Shown here: one piece after another, positions 6,174 through 15,044 of the stretch
How positions within the stretch are numbered: position 1 is the stretch's first letter
Layout: every line of letters begins with the position of its first letter
Source of the DNA: Blautia sp.
Lineage (GTDB): Bacteria > Bacillota > Clostridia > Lachnospirales > Lachnospiraceae
Assembly (NCBI GenBank): GCA_030841965.1
Contig: JAUUSJ010000045.1
Location: forward strand, 1-27,189
DNA length: 27,189 nt
Reading direction: 5' to 3'
Position numbers and translations under genes: made by a program
The notes under the pieces: generated by a model
Seen by the model: the letters and a program-made list of their open reading frames with translations, nothing else
Database searches by the model: none
What the model was told of the DNA's origin: nothing

Positions 6174-7835
6174 ATGAAAAGTGATTCTGTAAAAACAGGA
6201 CTTTCTCAAGCTCCACATCGCTCACTATTTCATGCACTTGGAATTACAGCAGAGGAGCAGAGAAAACCATTAGTAGGTATCGTAAGTTCTTATAATGAAA
6301 TCGTACCAGGTCATATGAACCTTGATAAAATTGTAGAGGCAGTAAAACTCGGAGTTGCCATGGCAGGTGGTACTCCAATTGTATTCCCAGCCATCGCCGT
6401 ATGTGATGGTATTGCCATGGGACATATCGGCATGAAATACTCTCTTGTGACAAGAGACTTAATTGCAGATTCCACAGAATGTATGGCAATGGCTCACGCA
6501 TTTGACGCTCTTGTTATGGTGCCAAACTGTGACAAAAATGTCCCTGGACTTTTGATGGCGGCTGCCAGAGTCAATGTACCAACAATATTCGTAAGTGGCG
6601 GTCCTATGATGGCGGGACATGTACATGGCAAAAAGACAAGTCTATCCAGTATGTTCGAGGCAGTAGGCTCCTACACAGCTGGAAAGATTACAGCCGACGA
6701 TTTAGAAGAGTTTGAAAATAAAACATGTCCAACCTGTGGCTCTTGTTCTGGTATGTACACAGCAAACTCCATGAACTGTTTAACAGAAGTTCTTGGCATG
6801 GGCTTAAAAGGAAATGGAACCATCCCTGCTGTCTACTCAGACAGAATCTTACTTGCAAAACACGCAGGTATGAAAGTAATGGAATTATACGAGAAAAATA
6901 TTCGTCCAAGAGATATCATGACAGAGAAGGCATTTATGAATGCTCTCACAGTAGATATGGCGCTTGGATGTAGTACGAACTCCATGCTCCATCTTCCAGC
7001 AATCGCTCACGAGGCTGGAGTAGAATTAAACGTAGATATCGCAAACGAAATCAGCGCAAAGACACCAAACCTCTGTCATCTAGCACCAGCAGGTCCAACT
7101 TATATGGAAGACTTAAATGAGGCTGGCGGTGTATATGCAGTTATGAATGAATTAAATAAAAAAGGCTTACTGTATACAGATATCATGACAGTGACTGGAA
7201 AGACAGTTGGCGAGAATATCAAAGGATGTATTAACAAAAACCCAGAAGTTATCCGTCCAATAGAAAATCCATACAGCGAGACAGGTGGAATTGCTGTATT
7301 AAAGGGTAACCTGGCTCCAGATTCTGGTGTTGTAAAGCGTTCTGCCGTAGCCCCTGAGATGTTAAAACACGAGGGACCAGCCAGAGTATTTGACTGTGAG
7401 GAAGATGCCATCGCCGCAATCAAAGGTGGGAAAATCAATCCTGGTGATGTTATCATTATCCGCTACGAGGGACCAAAGGGCGGCCCTGGTATGAGAGAGA
7501 TGTTAAATCCAACTTCCGCCATTATGGGTATGGGACTTGGTTCTAGTGTCGCACTTATCACAGACGGACGTTTCTCAGGCGCATCCAGAGGCGCTGTTAT
7601 CGGTCACGTATCTCCAGAGGCAGCAGTCGGAGGTCCGATTGCCTTAGTAGAAGAGGGAGATATCATCAAGATTGATATCAATGCGAATACATTGAATATG
7701 GACGTATCGGAAGAAGAATTAGCAAAGAGAAGAGAAGCTTGGCAACCTAGAGAGCCAAAGGTTACAACAGGATATCTGGCAAGATACGCCTCACTCGTAA
7801 CATCAGGCAATAGAGGAGCCATCTTAGAAAAATAA
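6174..7835 (+). CDS. ilvD: Dihydroxy-acid dehydratase
   Basis: Iron-sulfur dehydratase that converts 2,3-dihydroxy-isovalerate and 2,3-dihydroxy-3-methylvalerate to the 2-oxo acid precursors of valine, leucine and isoleucine. At 553 residues it is full length. Visible signatures are PNCDKNVPG (117-125), with cluster ligand Cys119 and the Asp120/Lys121 metal-site pair, and TCPTCGSCSGMYTANSMNC (184-202) with ligand Cys191. The C-terminal GRFSGASRGAVIGHVSPEA carries the proposed catalytic Ser. At residues 45-49 the sequence reads PGHMN, with no Cys at the place where many [2Fe-2S] members have their first ligand. That would fit an oxygen-sensitive cluster in an anaerobe, but it is only an inference. 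The ribosome binding site is GGAGG. It lies 18 bases ahead of ilvB. Confidence 0.96.
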   Translation: MKSDSVKTGLSQAPHRSLFHALGITAEEQRKPLVGIVSSYNEIVPGHMNLDKIVEAVKLGVAMAGGTPIVFPAIAVCDGIAMGHIGMKYSLVTRDLIADSTECMAMAHAFDALVMVPNCDKNVPGLLMAAARVNVPTIFVSGGPMMAGHVHGKKTSLSSMFEAVGSYTAGKITADDLEEFENKTCPTCGSCSGMYTANSMNCLTEVLGMGLKGNGTIPAVYSDRILLAKHAGMKVMELYEKNIRPRDIMTEKAFMNALTVDMALGCSTNSMLHLPAIAHEAGVELNVDIANEISAKTPNLCHLAPAGPTYMEDLNEAGGVYAVMNELNKKGLLYTDIMTVTGKTVGENIKGCINKNPEVIRPIENPYSETGGIAVLKGNLAPDSGVVKRSAVAPEMLKHEGPARVFDCEEDAIAAIKGGKINPGDVIIIRYEGPKGGPGMREMLNPTSAIMGMGLGSSVALITDGRFSGASRGAVIGHVSPEAAVGGPIALVEEGDIIKIDINANTLNMDVSEEELAKRREAWQPREPKVTTGYLARYASLVTSGNRGAILEK

Positions 7836-7853
7836 TAGAAAGAGGCATAAGAT

Positions 7854-9551
7854 ATGAAACCAAAGATGTTAAACGGTTCTGAAATTGTAGTAGAATGTTT
7901 AAAAGAGCAGGGAGTTGATACGGTATTTGGGTATCCAGGAGGTGCTATTTTAAATATTTATGACGAATTATATAAGCATCAAGGCGAAATTACACATATC
8001 CTTACTTCCCATGAACAGGGGGCTTCCCATGCGGCAGACGGATATGCGAGAGCGACAGGAAAAGTAGGTGTTTGTCTTGCCACCTCTGGTCCTGGAGCAA
8101 CAAATTTAGTAACAGGAATTGCCACTGCTCATATGGATTCCATTCCTCTTGTGGCGATTACCGCAAATGTAACAACAGACCTTCTTGGAAAGGATAGTTT
8201 CCAGGAAGTAGATATCGCAGGGATTACAATGCCTGTCACAAAACATAGCTATATCGTAAAAGATGTAGAAGCATTAGCTCCTACCATTCGGAGAGCTTTT
8301 GAAATCGCACAGAGCGGTCGTCCAGGACCTGTTCTTGTCGATATCACAAAGGATGTGACAGCGGCAAAAACTCTGTACATCCCACAGGAGCCGAATAAAA
8401 TCATTCCTTCTTGCGAGTATGTACGCGAAATCGATATTGTTGAGGCAATCCATGCGATAGAAAACGCTAAAAAACCATATGTATTCGTAGGTGGAGGATG
8501 TATCTCAGCTGAGGCATCTGATGCAATCGCTAAGTTTGTCGAGAAAATCGATGCACCTGTCGCAGATACTTTGATGGGAAAAGGCGTATTCCCAGCTGAT
8601 AATCAAAGATATACAGGAATGGTGGGAATGCACGGAACAAAAGCATCCAATATCGGAATTTCAAACTGCGATTTATTAATCGCCATCGGTGTGAGATTTA
8701 GCGACCGTGTCACAGGAAATACAGCTACTTTTGCCAAGAATGCCAAGATTATCCATATCGATATTGACCAGGCAGAGTTTAATAAAAATGTAAATGTAGA
8801 CGTCAAAATCGCTGGTGACGCAAAAGTTATTCTTACGATGATGAATAAACGTCTAAAACAACAAGACCATAGTGAGTGGATGGAAAAAATCCAAGAATTA
8901 AAAGAAAAATATCCTCTCAAACATGATACTTCCCTGCCAATCTCAGGACCTTTGGTTATCGAAAAAGTATCTGAGATGACAGACGGAGAGGCGATTATTA
9001 CGACCGAAGTAGGACAACATCAAATGTGGGTTGCACAGTATTATAAATTCAAACATCCAAGAACCTTTTTAACTTCCGGCGGTCTTGGAACAATGGGATA
9101 TGGTCTCGGTGCTTCCATGGGCGCCAAGATGGCATTTCCAGAAAAAACGGTCATCAATTTTGCTGGAGATGGCTGCTTTAGAATGAACCTAAATGAGATT
9201 GCAACTGCTGCCAGATACCAAATCCCAGTCATTGAGATTGTAATCAATAACCATGTTCTCGGTATGGTACGTCAGTGGCAGGATTTATTCTACGGACAGC
9301 GCTACTCCCATACGACCTTGACTGATGGTGTGGATTTTGTAAAAGTTGCCCAGGGACTTGGTGCTGACGGAGCAACCGTTCACACAATGGAAGAGTTTGA
9401 AAAAGCCTTTCGCTATGCATTAGAGTTAAAGAAACCATTTGTTATCGACTGTATTATTGACCAAAATGATAAAGTATGGCCGATGGTAAACCCAGGTGGA
9501 GCGATTGAGGAATGCTTCACAGGAGAAGATTTGAAAAAGAAAGCAAAATAA
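7854..9551 (+). CDS. ilvB: Acetolactate synthase, large (catalytic) subunit
   Basis: ThDP- and FAD-dependent enzyme that condenses pyruvate with pyruvate or 2-oxobutyrate, the first common step of branched-chain amino-acid synthesis. At 565 residues it has the usual length. The catalytic Glu54 sits in SHEQGASHAADGYARATG (52-69). The FAD-binding middle domain spans about 190-330. The ThDP/Mg motif starts at GDG (438-440) and ends in NN (465-466), followed by HVLGMVRQWQ. It is biosynthetic-type rather than the catabolic AlsS, judging by this context. The small regulatory subunit gene (ilvN/ilvH) does not follow; a terminator does. It must be encoded elsewhere, or the enzyme works without it. 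Confidence 0.95.
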   Translation: MKPKMLNGSEIVVECLKEQGVDTVFGYPGGAILNIYDELYKHQGEITHILTSHEQGASHAADGYARATGKVGVCLATSGPGATNLVTGIATAHMDSIPLVAITANVTTDLLGKDSFQEVDIAGITMPVTKHSYIVKDVEALAPTIRRAFEIAQSGRPGPVLVDITKDVTAAKTLYIPQEPNKIIPSCEYVREIDIVEAIHAIENAKKPYVFVGGGCISAEASDAIAKFVEKIDAPVADTLMGKGVFPADNQRYTGMVGMHGTKASNIGISNCDLLIAIGVRFSDRVTGNTATFAKNAKIIHIDIDQAEFNKNVNVDVKIAGDAKVILTMMNKRLKQQDHSEWMEKIQELKEKYPLKHDTSLPISGPLVIEKVSEMTDGEAIITTEVGQHQMWVAQYYKFKHPRTFLTSGGLGTMGYGLGASMGAKMAFPEKTVINFAGDGCFRMNLNEIATAARYQIPVIEIVINNHVLGMVRQWQDLFYGQRYSHTTLTDGVDFVKVAQGLGADGATVHTMEEFEKAFRYALELKKPFVIDCIIDQNDKVWPMVNPGGAIEECFTGEDLKKKAK

Positions 9552-9561
9552 TTGGTCAAAC

Positions 9562-9621
9562 AAGCTGCCGATAGATAGAAAAGCTCAAAAACTGAGTCTC
9601 TATCTCTTGGTAGCTTTCTTT
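9562..9621 (+). terminator. Branched terminator after ilvB
   Basis: Outer stem AAGCTGCC (9562-9569) pairs with GGTAGCTT (9609-9616) with one G-T pair. Inside, GATAG (9570-9574) pairs with CTATC (9600-9604), capped by CTCA/TGAG. TTCTTTT follows. It ends the leuB-ilvD-ilvB unit. Confidence 0.75.
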
Positions 9622-9806
9622 TCCATTGTTTATTCACTGTTTAAAATCATTTTGAAAAAAATCGGAACAAATTTTTCATTTTTTCATACACTAATAAGAA
9701 GGAAAATCATTAGATAGAAATAGACAAAATTTTTCAATATCTCGTATATTTTTTGGGAATTTTCTATAAGGTTTACAAAACAGACTGTCTTTTATCGAAT
9801 TTATTC

Positions 9807-9835
9807 TTGACGAACTACTAATTATTCGCTAAAAT
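9807..9835 (+). promoter_or_regulatory. Promoter of serC-serA-asd
   Basis: TTGACG (9807-9812), a 17-base spacer and TAAAAT (9830-9835). It predicts a transcript starting near 9842 and a leader of about 190 bases before serC. Confidence 0.75.
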
Positions 9836-9841
9836 GATGGT

Positions 9842-10025
9842 TAACGTAATAAAATAAGGAAGTTATTTTATCGAACGATACCTTATTTATGAAGGAAAAT
9901 GAAGTCTCAAACTTCAAAATAATTCGTATATCATTTATAATATTTCATATGAAAACCCTTTGGGTAAAATAGCTTTGCTATTTCATAAAGCGTGAAACAT
10001 TAAATTTAAGAAAACCATTGAAGGA
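9842..10025 (+). promoter_or_regulatory. Structured serC leader with competing hairpins
   Basis: Two hairpins share the same bases. Hairpin A is ATAAAATAA (9849-9857) with TTATTTTAT (9863-9871). Hairpin B is AATAAGG (9853-9859) with CCTTATT (9881-9887), which can hold an inner TATCG/CGATA stem (9869-9880). Further hairpins are GAAGT/ACTTC (9901-9915), ACCC/GGGT (9955-9965) and AAATAGC/GCTATTT (9967-9983). I see no T-box signature and recognise no known riboswitch. The rest of the 9617-10034 gap is AT-rich, with no gene. Confidence 0.4.
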
Positions 10026-10034
10026 GGAAATAAA

Positions 10035-11123
10035 ATGGGAAGAGTTTATAATTTTTCTGCTGGACCTGCAGTACTCCCAGAAGAAGTATTAAAAGAAGCT
10101 GCAAATGAAATGTTGGACTATAATGGAACTGGAATGTCTGTTATGGAGATGAGCCATAGATCAAAAGCGTTTGAAGAGATTATTCAGACAGCGGAAGCTG
10201 ACCTTAGAGAACTTATGAATATTCCAGATAATTATAAGGTATTATTTTTACAAGGTGGAGCTTCACAGCAATTTGCTATGATTCCGATGAATTTTATGAA
10301 AAATAAAGTTGCAGACTATATTGTGACAGGACAGTGGGCTAAAAAAGCAAGTCAGGAAGCCAAGAAATACGGTAAGGTAAATATCATTGCATCTTCCGCA
10401 GATAAGACATTTAGCTATATTCCAGACTGCTCAGACCTTGATATTTCAGAGGATGCTGACTATGTATATATTTGTCATAACAATACTATCTATGGAACAA
10501 CATTTAAGGAGCTCCCTAATACAAAAGGAAAACTCTTAATCGCAGATATGTCCTCCGACATTTTGTCTCAGCCAGTTGATGTTGAGAAGTTTGGCATGAT
10601 TTATTTTGGAGTTCAAAAAAATATCGGACCTGCCGGTGTTGTTATTTGTGTTATCAGAGAAGATTTAATCACAGAGGATGTTCTGCCTGGAACACCAACG
10701 ATGCTTACGTATAAGACACATGCAGATGCAAAGTCTTTATATAATACACCTCCTGCATACGGCATTTATATTTGTGGAAAAGTCTTTAAGTGGTTAAAGA
10801 AACTTGGCGGCTTAGAGGTTATGCAGAAGATGAACGAGGAAAAAGCCGCTCTCTTATACGATTTCTTAGACCAGAGTAAGATGTTCCACGGAACGGTAAG
10901 AAAGGAAGATAGGTCTTTGATGAATGTTCCATTTGTGACAGGTGATAAGGACTTAGATGCAAAATTCGTCGCAGCTGCCAAGGAAGCTGGTTTTGAGAAC
11001 TTAAAAGGACATAGAACTGTCGGCGGTATGAGAGCAAGTATTTATAATGCGATGCCAAGAGAGGGCGTTGTGAAGTTAGTAGAGTTTATGAAGAAATTCG
11101 AGGAAGAAAATACCGCAAAATAA
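10035..11123 (+). CDS. serC: Phosphoserine aminotransferase
   Basis: PLP enzyme that transaminates 3-phosphohydroxypyruvate with glutamate to give phosphoserine, the second step of serine synthesis. It is 362 residues, normal for the family. Visible motifs are YNFSAGPAVLP (5-15), GTGMSVMEMSHRSKAF (31-46) and FLQGGASQQF (71-80) for phosphate binding. HNNTIYGT (148-155) and ADMSSD (170-175) follow, then the PLP lysine Lys195 in YFGVQKNIGPAG (190-201). The end reads HRTVGGMRASIYNA. A strong GGAGG ribosome binding site precedes ATG 10035. The next gene is serA, which makes its substrate, 100 bases downstream. Confidence 0.96.
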   Translation: MGRVYNFSAGPAVLPEEVLKEAANEMLDYNGTGMSVMEMSHRSKAFEEIIQTAEADLRELMNIPDNYKVLFLQGGASQQFAMIPMNFMKNKVADYIVTGQWAKKASQEAKKYGKVNIIASSADKTFSYIPDCSDLDISEDADYVYICHNNTIYGTTFKELPNTKGKLLIADMSSDILSQPVDVEKFGMIYFGVQKNIGPAGVVICVIREDLITEDVLPGTPTMLTYKTHADAKSLYNTPPAYGIYICGKVFKWLKKLGGLEVMQKMNEEKAALLYDFLDQSKMFHGTVRKEDRSLMNVPFVTGDKDLDAKFVAAAKEAGFENLKGHRTVGGMRASIYNAMPREGVVKLVEFMKKFEEENTAK

Positions 11124-11142
11124 ATATCACTATACAGGTAAT

Positions 11143-11160
11143 GGAACAGGAATTTGTTCC
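11143..11160 (+). repeat. Hairpin in the serC-serA gap
   Basis: GGAACA (11143-11148) pairs with TGTTCC (11155-11160) in the 100-base gap. There is no U-run, so it is probably an intercistronic stability or processing hairpin rather than a terminator. Confidence 0.4.
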
Positions 11161-11223
11161 CTACATCATAGCCTTTTGGGCAAAAAATATACAGAATAAA
11201 ACAAAAATGAAGGAGTTCATATC

Positions 11224-12387
11224 ATGTTTAAATATAATTGCTTAAATCCAATTTCTGCCTGTGGACTCGACCGTTTCACAGACAATTATGAAAAAACAGA
11301 TAATGTTGCTGATGCCGATGCCATTTTAGTGCGCAGCGCATCGATGCATGAGATGGAAATTTCTCCATCCGTAAAGGCAGTAGCCAGAGCCGGAGCTGGT
11401 GTGAATAATATCCCTCTTGATGCGATGGCAGAAAAAGGAATTGTCGTATTTAATACACCTGGTGCAAACGCAAACGGTGTAAAGGAACTGGTTGTCGCTG
11501 GCATGTTGCTTGCTTCTCGTGATATCGTCGGTGGTATTGAGTGGGTAAAGGAACATGCAGACAGCGAGACAATCGGAAAAGATGTAGAAAAAGCCAAAAA
11601 AGCTTTCGCTGGAAATGAATTAAAAGGCAAGAAACTCGGTGTTATCGGTCTTGGAGCTATCGGTGTCTTAGTTGCCAATGTCGGTATCCGTATGAAGATG
11701 GATGTCTATGGATATGACCCATACTTATCCGTAGATGCAGCTTGGAATCTCTCTAGAAGTGTAAAGCATGTGACATCTGTGGAAGAGATTTATGAAAACT
11801 GTGATTTTATCAGTGTTCACGTACCTGCTCTTGATTCCACAAAGGGAATGATTGACAAAGAAGCTATCGCACAGATGAAAGATGGCGTAAAAATCATGAA
11901 CTTTGCGAGAGACGTCCTTGTCAAAGATGATGATATTTTGGAGGCATTGGAGAGCGGAAAGGTCGCAAAATACGTAACTGATTTCCCGGATGCTAAGATT
12001 GTAAAAGGGAAAAATGTCATCGCCATCCCTCATCTTGGAGCATCCACAGAGGAATCCGAAGATAACTGTGCTGTTATGGCAGTAGATGAGTTGAGAGATT
12101 ATTTGGAGAACGGAAATATCAAACATTCTGTAAACTATCCAGACTGTGATATGGGTGTTGCAAACTCCGTTGCACGTATCGCAATTCTCCACAGAAATAT
12201 CCCAAATATGCTTGGACAGCTTACATCCTTCATGGCAAGAGAGAATGTCAATATTCCAAACTTGACGAATAAATCACGAGGAAAATTTGCATATACATTA
12301 ATGGATGCTGACTCTGTTCCTTCTAAGCAGATTATCGAGGAGCTTCGCGCAGTCGACGGAGTTTTAGGTGTCCGTGTTATCAAATAA
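11224..12387 (+). CDS. serA: D-3-phosphoglycerate dehydrogenase
   Basis: NAD-dependent oxidation of 3-phosphoglycerate to 3-phosphohydroxypyruvate, the entry to serine synthesis. This is the short 387-residue form with a C-terminal ACT domain (about 315-387), which may bind serine, and no ASB domain. The substrate and NAD domains are shown by RAGAGVNNIP (55-64), VIGLGAIG (140-147) with Asp165 selecting NAD, Arg229 in NFARDVLV, and the catalytic His270 in PHLGAST (269-275). The usual LDVFxxEP segment with the catalytic Glu is replaced by VTDFPDAKI (251-259), so only Asp253 or Asp256 is acidic there. This may mark a clade with a changed active site. Context (serC upstream) supports the assignment. 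The ribosome binding site is AAGGAG. Confidence 0.93.
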   Translation: MFKYNCLNPISACGLDRFTDNYEKTDNVADADAILVRSASMHEMEISPSVKAVARAGAGVNNIPLDAMAEKGIVVFNTPGANANGVKELVVAGMLLASRDIVGGIEWVKEHADSETIGKDVEKAKKAFAGNELKGKKLGVIGLGAIGVLVANVGIRMKMDVYGYDPYLSVDAAWNLSRSVKHVTSVEEIYENCDFISVHVPALDSTKGMIDKEAIAQMKDGVKIMNFARDVLVKDDDILEALESGKVAKYVTDFPDAKIVKGKNVIAIPHLGASTEESEDNCAVMAVDELRDYLENGNIKHSVNYPDCDMGVANSVARIAILHRNIPNMLGQLTSFMARENVNIPNLTNKSRGKFAYTLMDADSVPSKQIIEELRAVDGVLGVRVIK

Positions 12388-12412
12388 TAAGAAGAAAAAG
12401 AGGTAGTAAAAA

Positions 12413-13498
12413 ATGAGTGATAAATTAAAAGTAGGTATCTTAGGCGGAACTGGTATGGTGGGCCAGCGTTTTATCGCATTACTAGAAAATCACCCTTGGT
12501 TTGAGGTTGTCACAATCGCGGCAAGCCCTCGCTCTGCTGGAAAAACATATGAGGAGGCAGTTGGAGGACGTTGGAAGATGGATACTCCAATGCCAGAGAC
12601 AGTGAAAAATATCGTTGTTCTCAATGTAAATGAAGTAGAAAAGGTGGCATCTACAGTTGATTTTGTATTCAGTGCAGTAGATATGTCAAAAGAAGAGATT
12701 CGAGCAATCGAGGATGCGTACGCAAAGACAGAGACACCAGTTGTATCGAATAATAGCGCACATCGCTGGACAAAGGATGTTCCTATGGTTGTCCCAGAAA
12801 TTAATCCACAGCATTTTGCAATTATCGAGGAGCAAAAAAAGCGTCTTGGAACAAAGAAAGGCTTTGTGGCAGTAAAGCCAAACTGCTCTATCCAAAGCTA
12901 TGCACCAGCACTCTATGCATTGATGGAATTTGAGCCAACAGAGGTTGTTGCTACCACATATCAGGCAATTTCTGGTGCAGGAAAGACATTTAAGGACTGG
13001 CCAGAGATGGTTGGAAATATTATCCCTTATATCGGCGGAGAGGAAGAAAAGAGTGAGCAAGAGCCACTTAGACTCTTTGGTGAGATTAAGGACGGAGAGA
13101 TTGTAAAAGCACAGTCCCCAAAAATTACAACACAATGTATTCGTGTACCAGTATTAAATGGTCATACTGCTGCCGTATTTGTAAACTTCGCTAAGAAACC
13201 AACAAAAGAGCAGATTATTGACCGTTGGGTAAACTTTAAGGGACTTCCTCAAGAATTAAATCTTCCAAGTGCTCCAAAGCAGTTTATTCAGTATCTAGAG
13301 GAAGATAACCGTCCACAGGTGACATTGGATGTCGACTATGAAAATGGAATGGGTGTATCGATGGGACGTCTCAGAGAAGATTCCATCTACGATTATAAAT
13401 TCATTGGATTATCTCATAATACAGTCCGCGGGGCAGCAGGCGGCGCAATTCTTTGTGCAGAGCTTTTAAAAGCCCAAGGATATATTGAGAAGAAATAA
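12413..13498 (+). CDS. asd: Aspartate-semialdehyde dehydrogenase
   Basis: Reduces aspartyl phosphate to aspartate semialdehyde with NADPH, the branch point to lysine/diaminopimelate, threonine, methionine and isoleucine. At 361 residues it resembles the longer archaeal/fungal-like class rather than the short enteric one. Visible are the NADP loop GILGGTGMVGQRF (8-20), nucleophile Cys158 in VKPNCSIQSYAP (154-165), QAISGAGK (184-191), and Arg244 with general base His251 in RVPVLNGHTA. It starts 25 bases after serA, with ribosome binding site AGAGG, so it is very likely cotranscribed. The pairing with serC-serA is unusual, and it feeds isoleucine made by the ilv genes upstream. A terminator follows. 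Confidence 0.95.
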   Translation: MSDKLKVGILGGTGMVGQRFIALLENHPWFEVVTIAASPRSAGKTYEEAVGGRWKMDTPMPETVKNIVVLNVNEVEKVASTVDFVFSAVDMSKEEIRAIEDAYAKTETPVVSNNSAHRWTKDVPMVVPEINPQHFAIIEEQKKRLGTKKGFVAVKPNCSIQSYAPALYALMEFEPTEVVATTYQAISGAGKTFKDWPEMVGNIIPYIGGEEEKSEQEPLRLFGEIKDGEIVKAQSPKITTQCIRVPVLNGHTAAVFVNFAKKPTKEQIIDRWVNFKGLPQELNLPSAPKQFIQYLEEDNRPQVTLDVDYENGMGVSMGRLREDSIYDYKFIGLSHNTVRGAAGGAILCAELLKAQGYIEKK

Positions 13499-13524
13499 TC
13501 CGTTTAAGTAAGAATGCAAAAGAG

Positions 13525-13566
13525 AAGCCCTTGGCTAAGATTTTGATTGCCATGGGCTTTTCTTTA
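13525..13566 (+). terminator. Terminator after asd
   Basis: AAGCCC (13525-13530) pairs with GGGCTT (13554-13559), extended by GGC/GCC, followed by TTTCTTT. It is only about 27 bases from the next start, so it may allow partial read-through into the DUF1015 gene. Confidence 0.7.
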
Positions 13567-13592
13567 TGATACATAGATATAGGAGGTAAATC

Positions 13593-14840
13593 ATGGCAAC
13601 AATCAAACCATTTTTTTGCATTCGTCCAAGAGAGGAATTGGTAAGCCGCGTGGCAGCTCTTCCCTATGATGTGTACAATCGACAGGAGGCAAAGGAGATT
13701 GCCAAATTGGAGGAACTTTCTTTTTTAAATATCGACCGAGCAGAGACACAGTTTGACGATTCTGTCAGTACATATGACGATAGAGTCTATGAAAAAGCGA
13801 GAGAATTATTAGAAAAACGAATCGAAGATGGAGTCTATATCAAAGAAAAACATCCTTCTTATTATATATATGAGCTTATTATGGATGGAAGAAGTCAGAC
13901 AGGAATCGTGGCCTGTGCGTCCATTGATGACTATGTAAATGGAGTCATTAAAAAGCATGAAAATACAAGAGAAGAGAAGGAATTAGACCGTATTCGCCAT
14001 GTCGATACTTGCAATGCCCAGACAGGACCTATTTTCCTCGCCTACCGCTCCATGGAAGCGATTAACCAGGTCGTCAACGCCAAAAAAACAGAGACACCTC
14101 TTTATCATTTCATCTCTGACGATGGAATCGAACATAATGTTTGGGTGATAGACGACGCGAAGCAAATCCAAAAAATAAAAGAAAGCTTTGAGAGCATAGA
14201 CCAAGTTTATATCGCAGACGGACATCACAGAGCAGCATCCGCTGTAAAAGTCGGTCTAAATCGAAGAGCAGCCTGCAAAGATTATACTGGGGAGGAAGAA
14301 TTTAATTATTTCTTATCTGTTTTATTCCCTGATGACCAGCTCTTGATTATGCCGTATAATCGTGTCGTAAAGGATTTAAATGGATATAGTAAGGAAGAAT
14401 TTTTGGAAAAAGTAAGGGAGAAATTTGATATAGAAGAAATAGGAGAAACTCCTTACGAGCCAGAAGAAAAGGGAAGTTTTGGACTCTATCTTGACTCTAC
14501 TTGGTATAAATTAGTGGCAAAAGATGAGATTTTATCAAATGACCCTGTGCTCGGTCTTGATGTATCTATCCTACAAAATGAACTTTTGGCACCAATTTTA
14601 GGAATCGGCAATCCAAAAGTTGATAAACGAATTGATTTTGTCGGGGGAATTCGAGGGTTAAAAGAATTAGAAAAAAGAGCGACAACCGATATGCAGCTCG
14701 CCTTTTCTATGTATCCGACATCCATCAAAGAACTATTTGATGTCGCAGATGCGTCTAAGCTAATGCCGCCAAAATCTACTTGGTTTGAGCCAAAGCTTAG
14801 AAGTGGAATTTTTATTCACTCACTAAGCGATGAGAGATAA
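13593..14840 (+). CDS. DUF1015 family protein (serine-cluster associated)
   Basis: A 415-residue soluble protein of the DUF1015 family, which in Clostridia often sits beside serC and serA. The biochemical role is unknown to me. Visible conserved pieces are the start PFFCIRPREE with ALPYDVYNRQEA (22-33), SFLNIDRAE, the motif KHENTREEKELDRIRH (121-136), a TGPIFLAY strand (144-151) and the hallmark ADGHHRAASA (208-217). The His-rich motif could bind metal or nucleotide. The C-terminal part has VDKRIDFVGG. The ribosome binding site is AGGAGG, seven bases before ATG 13593. A terminator separates it from asd and another follows it, so it may be expressed partly by read-through. Confidence 0.88.
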   Translation: MATIKPFFCIRPREELVSRVAALPYDVYNRQEAKEIAKLEELSFLNIDRAETQFDDSVSTYDDRVYEKARELLEKRIEDGVYIKEKHPSYYIYELIMDGRSQTGIVACASIDDYVNGVIKKHENTREEKELDRIRHVDTCNAQTGPIFLAYRSMEAINQVVNAKKTETPLYHFISDDGIEHNVWVIDDAKQIQKIKESFESIDQVYIADGHHRAASAVKVGLNRRAACKDYTGEEEFNYFLSVLFPDDQLLIMPYNRVVKDLNGYSKEEFLEKVREKFDIEEIGETPYEPEEKGSFGLYLDSTWYKLVAKDEILSNDPVLGLDVSILQNELLAPILGIGNPKVDKRIDFVGGIRGLKELEKRATTDMQLAFSMYPTSIKELFDVADASKLMPPKSTWFEPKLRSGIFIHSLSDER

Positions 14841-14864
14841 ATAAGCGTAGATTTGTATAGAGTT

Positions 14865-14920
14865 TATGGCATATATATTCTGCTGCCAAAGAATATATAT
14901 GCCATATTTTGCTTTCTTTA
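14865..14920 (+). terminator. Terminator after the DUF1015 gene
   Basis: A perfect 16-base stem (14865-14880 with 14891-14906, core ATGGCATATATATTC) with a 10-base loop, followed by TTTTGCTTTCTTT. Confidence 0.8.
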
Positions 14921-14987
14921 GAAAATAAAGTTTTTAGCAAAATCGATAGAAAAACATACAAAAAACATATCTAATAAAAAGCAATAC

Positions 14988-15016
14988 TTGTCAAAACTAT
15001 CGATAAATGATACAAT
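14988..15016 (+). promoter_or_regulatory. Promoter of glgB
   Basis: TTGTCA (14988-14993), a 17-base spacer and TACAAT (15011-15016). The spacer contains CTATCGAT, whose reverse complement ATCGATAG lies about 50 bases upstream (14942-14949). This is a possible looping or operator pair. Confidence 0.65.
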
Positions 15017-15044
15017 AATTTATAATACTAATAGTAATAACGTC

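Noticed and set aside
5092..9438. Several 60-118 codon minus-strand frames inside leuB, ilvD and ilvB
   Set aside because: They are antisense shadows of well-supported enzymes, with no ribosome binding sites or family matches.
9842..10025. T-box or known riboswitch before serC
   Set aside because: I looked for the conserved T-box antiterminator sequence and for known riboswitch cores and saw neither. There is also no leader terminator with a U-run.
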